From: Brachyhypopomus gauderio
Lineage: Eukaryota; Chordata; Actinopteri; Gymnotiformes; Hypopomidae
Assembly (NCBI RefSeq): GCF_052324685.1
Contig: NC_135222.1
Coordinates: 16,884,373-16,948,372, forward strand
Length of the DNA stretch: 64,000 nucleotides
Direction: 5' to 3'
The notes beneath the pieces are model-generated. The model saw only the letters and a list, made by a program, of their open reading frames with translations. It was not told where the DNA came from and made no database searches. Positions 48,166-64,000 of the stretch are shown here, one piece after another; the first letter of the stretch is position 1; each line of letters opens with the position of its first letter. Made by a program: the position numbers and the translations under genes.

Positions 48166-49780
48166 GACCAGGAACGGGAAGCAGGGCTGGAGGAGGAATC
48201 GGATCAGGCTGCTTAGCTTGGCCTTCTAAGACTGAACGCTCTAGTCTTAGATTCTCCTCATCACACATCAGCCCAACAGCGTCTGATCGGCCCAACTCGA
48301 TCTTTTGTGTTGCCCTTCAACCCTGTCAGCTGGTGAACTGTACTAGGAAGCTGCTTAATGTCTTGGGCCAAATGATAATAGTTCTGAACTACATTTGTTA
48401 AAATGCCTATCCGGATGCTCCTGGTAACTGTTCAGTTAGTGTGAACAAGAAGAAGAAATGTGTTCATATAGAGTGCATCTGCTACATGTTTAAATCCATG
48501 CACTGACTGGTCAGGGATTTGTATTGAAGAAGGATTGTTCCAGGAACCTCTTAATTTGTTAAAGGTTCTGTAGTTTTATGTTTTTACGGTCCAGCCTGGT
48601 ACTATTTTATATTAGTTTTACTTTTTAGGTGATTTTAGAATTCAGATTACTCAAATGTAAAGATAATGGTAGCAATGGAGCAAAGATATCGTGAGGTCAT
48701 CGAGCTGATAACGGTGACATGAAAATCTCAAGTGCCTGTGTAATGAAGGATGCCATGTATTGTGTACAGTTTTCAAATGCTTTTATATTTGTTTGAGTGT
48801 TTTTATGCATTAGGTTTTTTTTTGTTTGTTTTAATAGATTCGTTCAGTGGATTTGATAAAAATGCAGAGAAATAAAAACAGTTAAGAAAAGGATGTATTC
48901 TGTCAATGCAATAAAGATGAAATTAATTTTGTTTCTTTGTTTAGTATATATGTTTATGCTACATGCAACGTGCACTATAATGCGATAATCCAAGCAGGTG
49001 TGTACATACAGCTGCAGAGTGCCTACAATATTCTAAGGTAGAAACAGAAAATGTAGGAGTTCAAAGGTGCTTTCAAAAGTAGACCGTAGTACCGTTACCG
49101 AGCCGCCAGGGGTCGACAACACACGGCATTACTGCACATTATTAACTAACCAAACCTCTGTGGCGGCATTAATATGTTCTGCTACTTGCAAAAATCCGTT
49201 TTGTATTGTTAACTAGCTATGTCACTGCGAACTATACAAGTGCCCCCTACCTAACAATACGGGGCAGACGAGCGGGTAAGCAGGAATTTGTACAGTAAAT
49301 ACTACATTTTACCCAACACTTTAAGAAGAGCAGCTTGGTGTGTGTATGTGTCTGTATATAAATATTTGTGTGTGTAAATATATTTTTATTTATTTTCACA
49401 CGCACACACATAAAATCGATACATGTATTTCTTGTTTTCATGTATTTTGTCGATATTTCAGGTCCAGTGTTAGCGTGTCGGGCTCTTCTCTGCTGTCTCT
49501 ATCGGTGGGTCCGAGCCGGTTTCTTAACCCCGCACGTCCCGCTCTCCCGCCCCGCATCACGGAGCTCAACGTCTGCTTATTAATCAGCTGCCGGGACGCG
49601 CGTCTTCGCCCCTTGCCGGGAAGGTGAGTGTGTCCGGCTGATGTCGGCGCCACCGGAGATGTGCCGTGGTCTGCTCCGGTTCCATTCGTGAGGCTGGGAA
49701 TGCCGGTGTAACGGAGCATCTCTCCCCCCCGTCGCTCGCTACCCAGCCCGGCGCTTTGATAAGCGGCCCGAACCCACAAA
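48166..49780. other. ptk7 3' UTR and spacer to mark1
   Basis: 48166-48930 is the likely ptk7 3' untranslated region. 48930-49440 is AT-rich spacer with no exon recognised. From about 49445 CpG content rises into the mark1 promoter. The two genes are therefore only about 0.5-0.8 kb apart. Confidence 0.55.
48871..48915 (+). terminator. ptk7: Polyadenylation signals of ptk7
   Basis: Two AATAAA hexamers at 48871-48876 and 48910-48915 lie about 705 and 745 nt after the stop codon. The 3' untranslated region would be 48166 to about 48930. No earlier canonical AATAAA was noticed. Confidence 0.65.
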
Positions 49781-63658
<13,878 letters not shown>

Positions 63659-64000
63659 GTGAGAGGTCACCAGTATGAGGTCATGATACATGACCTGATA
63701 ACGGCTTTTTGTCATGTTATGTGGATTATCTGTTTCTACAAATTTTGTTTCATAAGGAACCCTGCAAAAGCTGCACAATCTGACCTACACACTCACAAAT
63801 AGCTGCTTAGTAATTATTGCACTACTATTGAGTAATAACATCTAAGTTTTGCTATTATTTTTATGAATTAATTCAGTTGTGTGGTGAGTCTGGTCGGTTG
63901 TGTGGGTCTGGTGGATTGTGTGGTGGTGTTTACTGCTGTGTAGGCACGAATGGTGATTTATTTTTGGTTGTCCTCACAGTTTCATTGGTGTTTAAGTTGA

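Overview
This window is nuclear DNA from a vertebrate, most likely a teleost fish. Genes are split by GT-AG introns, (CA/TG)n microsatellites are dense, and fish-type Tc1/mariner, hAT and LINE copies are present. All four genes I can model are on the plus strand. Exon ends were placed by eye from splice consensus, reading frame and family homology, so single-base errors are possible.

Layout: 1-4253 is non-genic, with a LINE tail and a 42-bp VNTR. 4254-18442 is a kinesin light chain gene with 15 coding exons (599 codons), best assigned to klc4. 18443-22883 is intergenic with a CpG-rich promoter-like patch. 22884-27409 is a SOUL/HEBP-type heme-binding gene with 5 exons and 250 codons. 29473-48165 is ptk7, a Wnt/planar-polarity pseudokinase receptor with 20 exons and 1060 codons. 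49781 to the right edge is the 5' part of a MARK/Par-1 kinase, best matched to mark1, with 13 exons and 484 codons before the window ends.

Three of the four genes meet at the microtubule and cell-polarity machinery. KLC is the cargo adaptor of kinesin-1, PTK7 controls planar polarity and convergent extension, and MARK1 phosphorylates microtubule-associated proteins. This does not make them an operon; the order is best read as conserved synteny. In human, KLC4 and PTK7 are neighbours on 6p21.1 while MARK1 is on 1q41. The other KLC and MARK paralogues are paired in human (KLC1/MARK3, KLC2/MARK2, KLC3/MARK4), so this window appears to keep the fourth ancestral pair together.

The non-coding DNA is rich in tandem repeats. 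A 2.5-kb array of 35-bp units lies in klc intron 8, a 1.8-kb array of 26-bp units with two unit types lies in mark1 intron 1, a G-rich array starts at the donor of ptk7 exon 13, and a 30-bp array lies in SOUL intron 4. Transposon copies with readable boundaries are a hAT MITE (28120-28281), a 1.5-kb hAT-like element (34738-36229), a solo-LTR-like element (23482-23971) and two decayed Tc1-like copies. The very long open frames in the arrays are artefacts of repeat periodicity. I found no previously undescribed gene system. The best leads are the retained klc4-ptk7-mark1 linkage, the duplicated splice donor inside the ptk7 minisatellite, a GC-AG intron in mark1 and an unassigned exon-like frame at 20424-20548.
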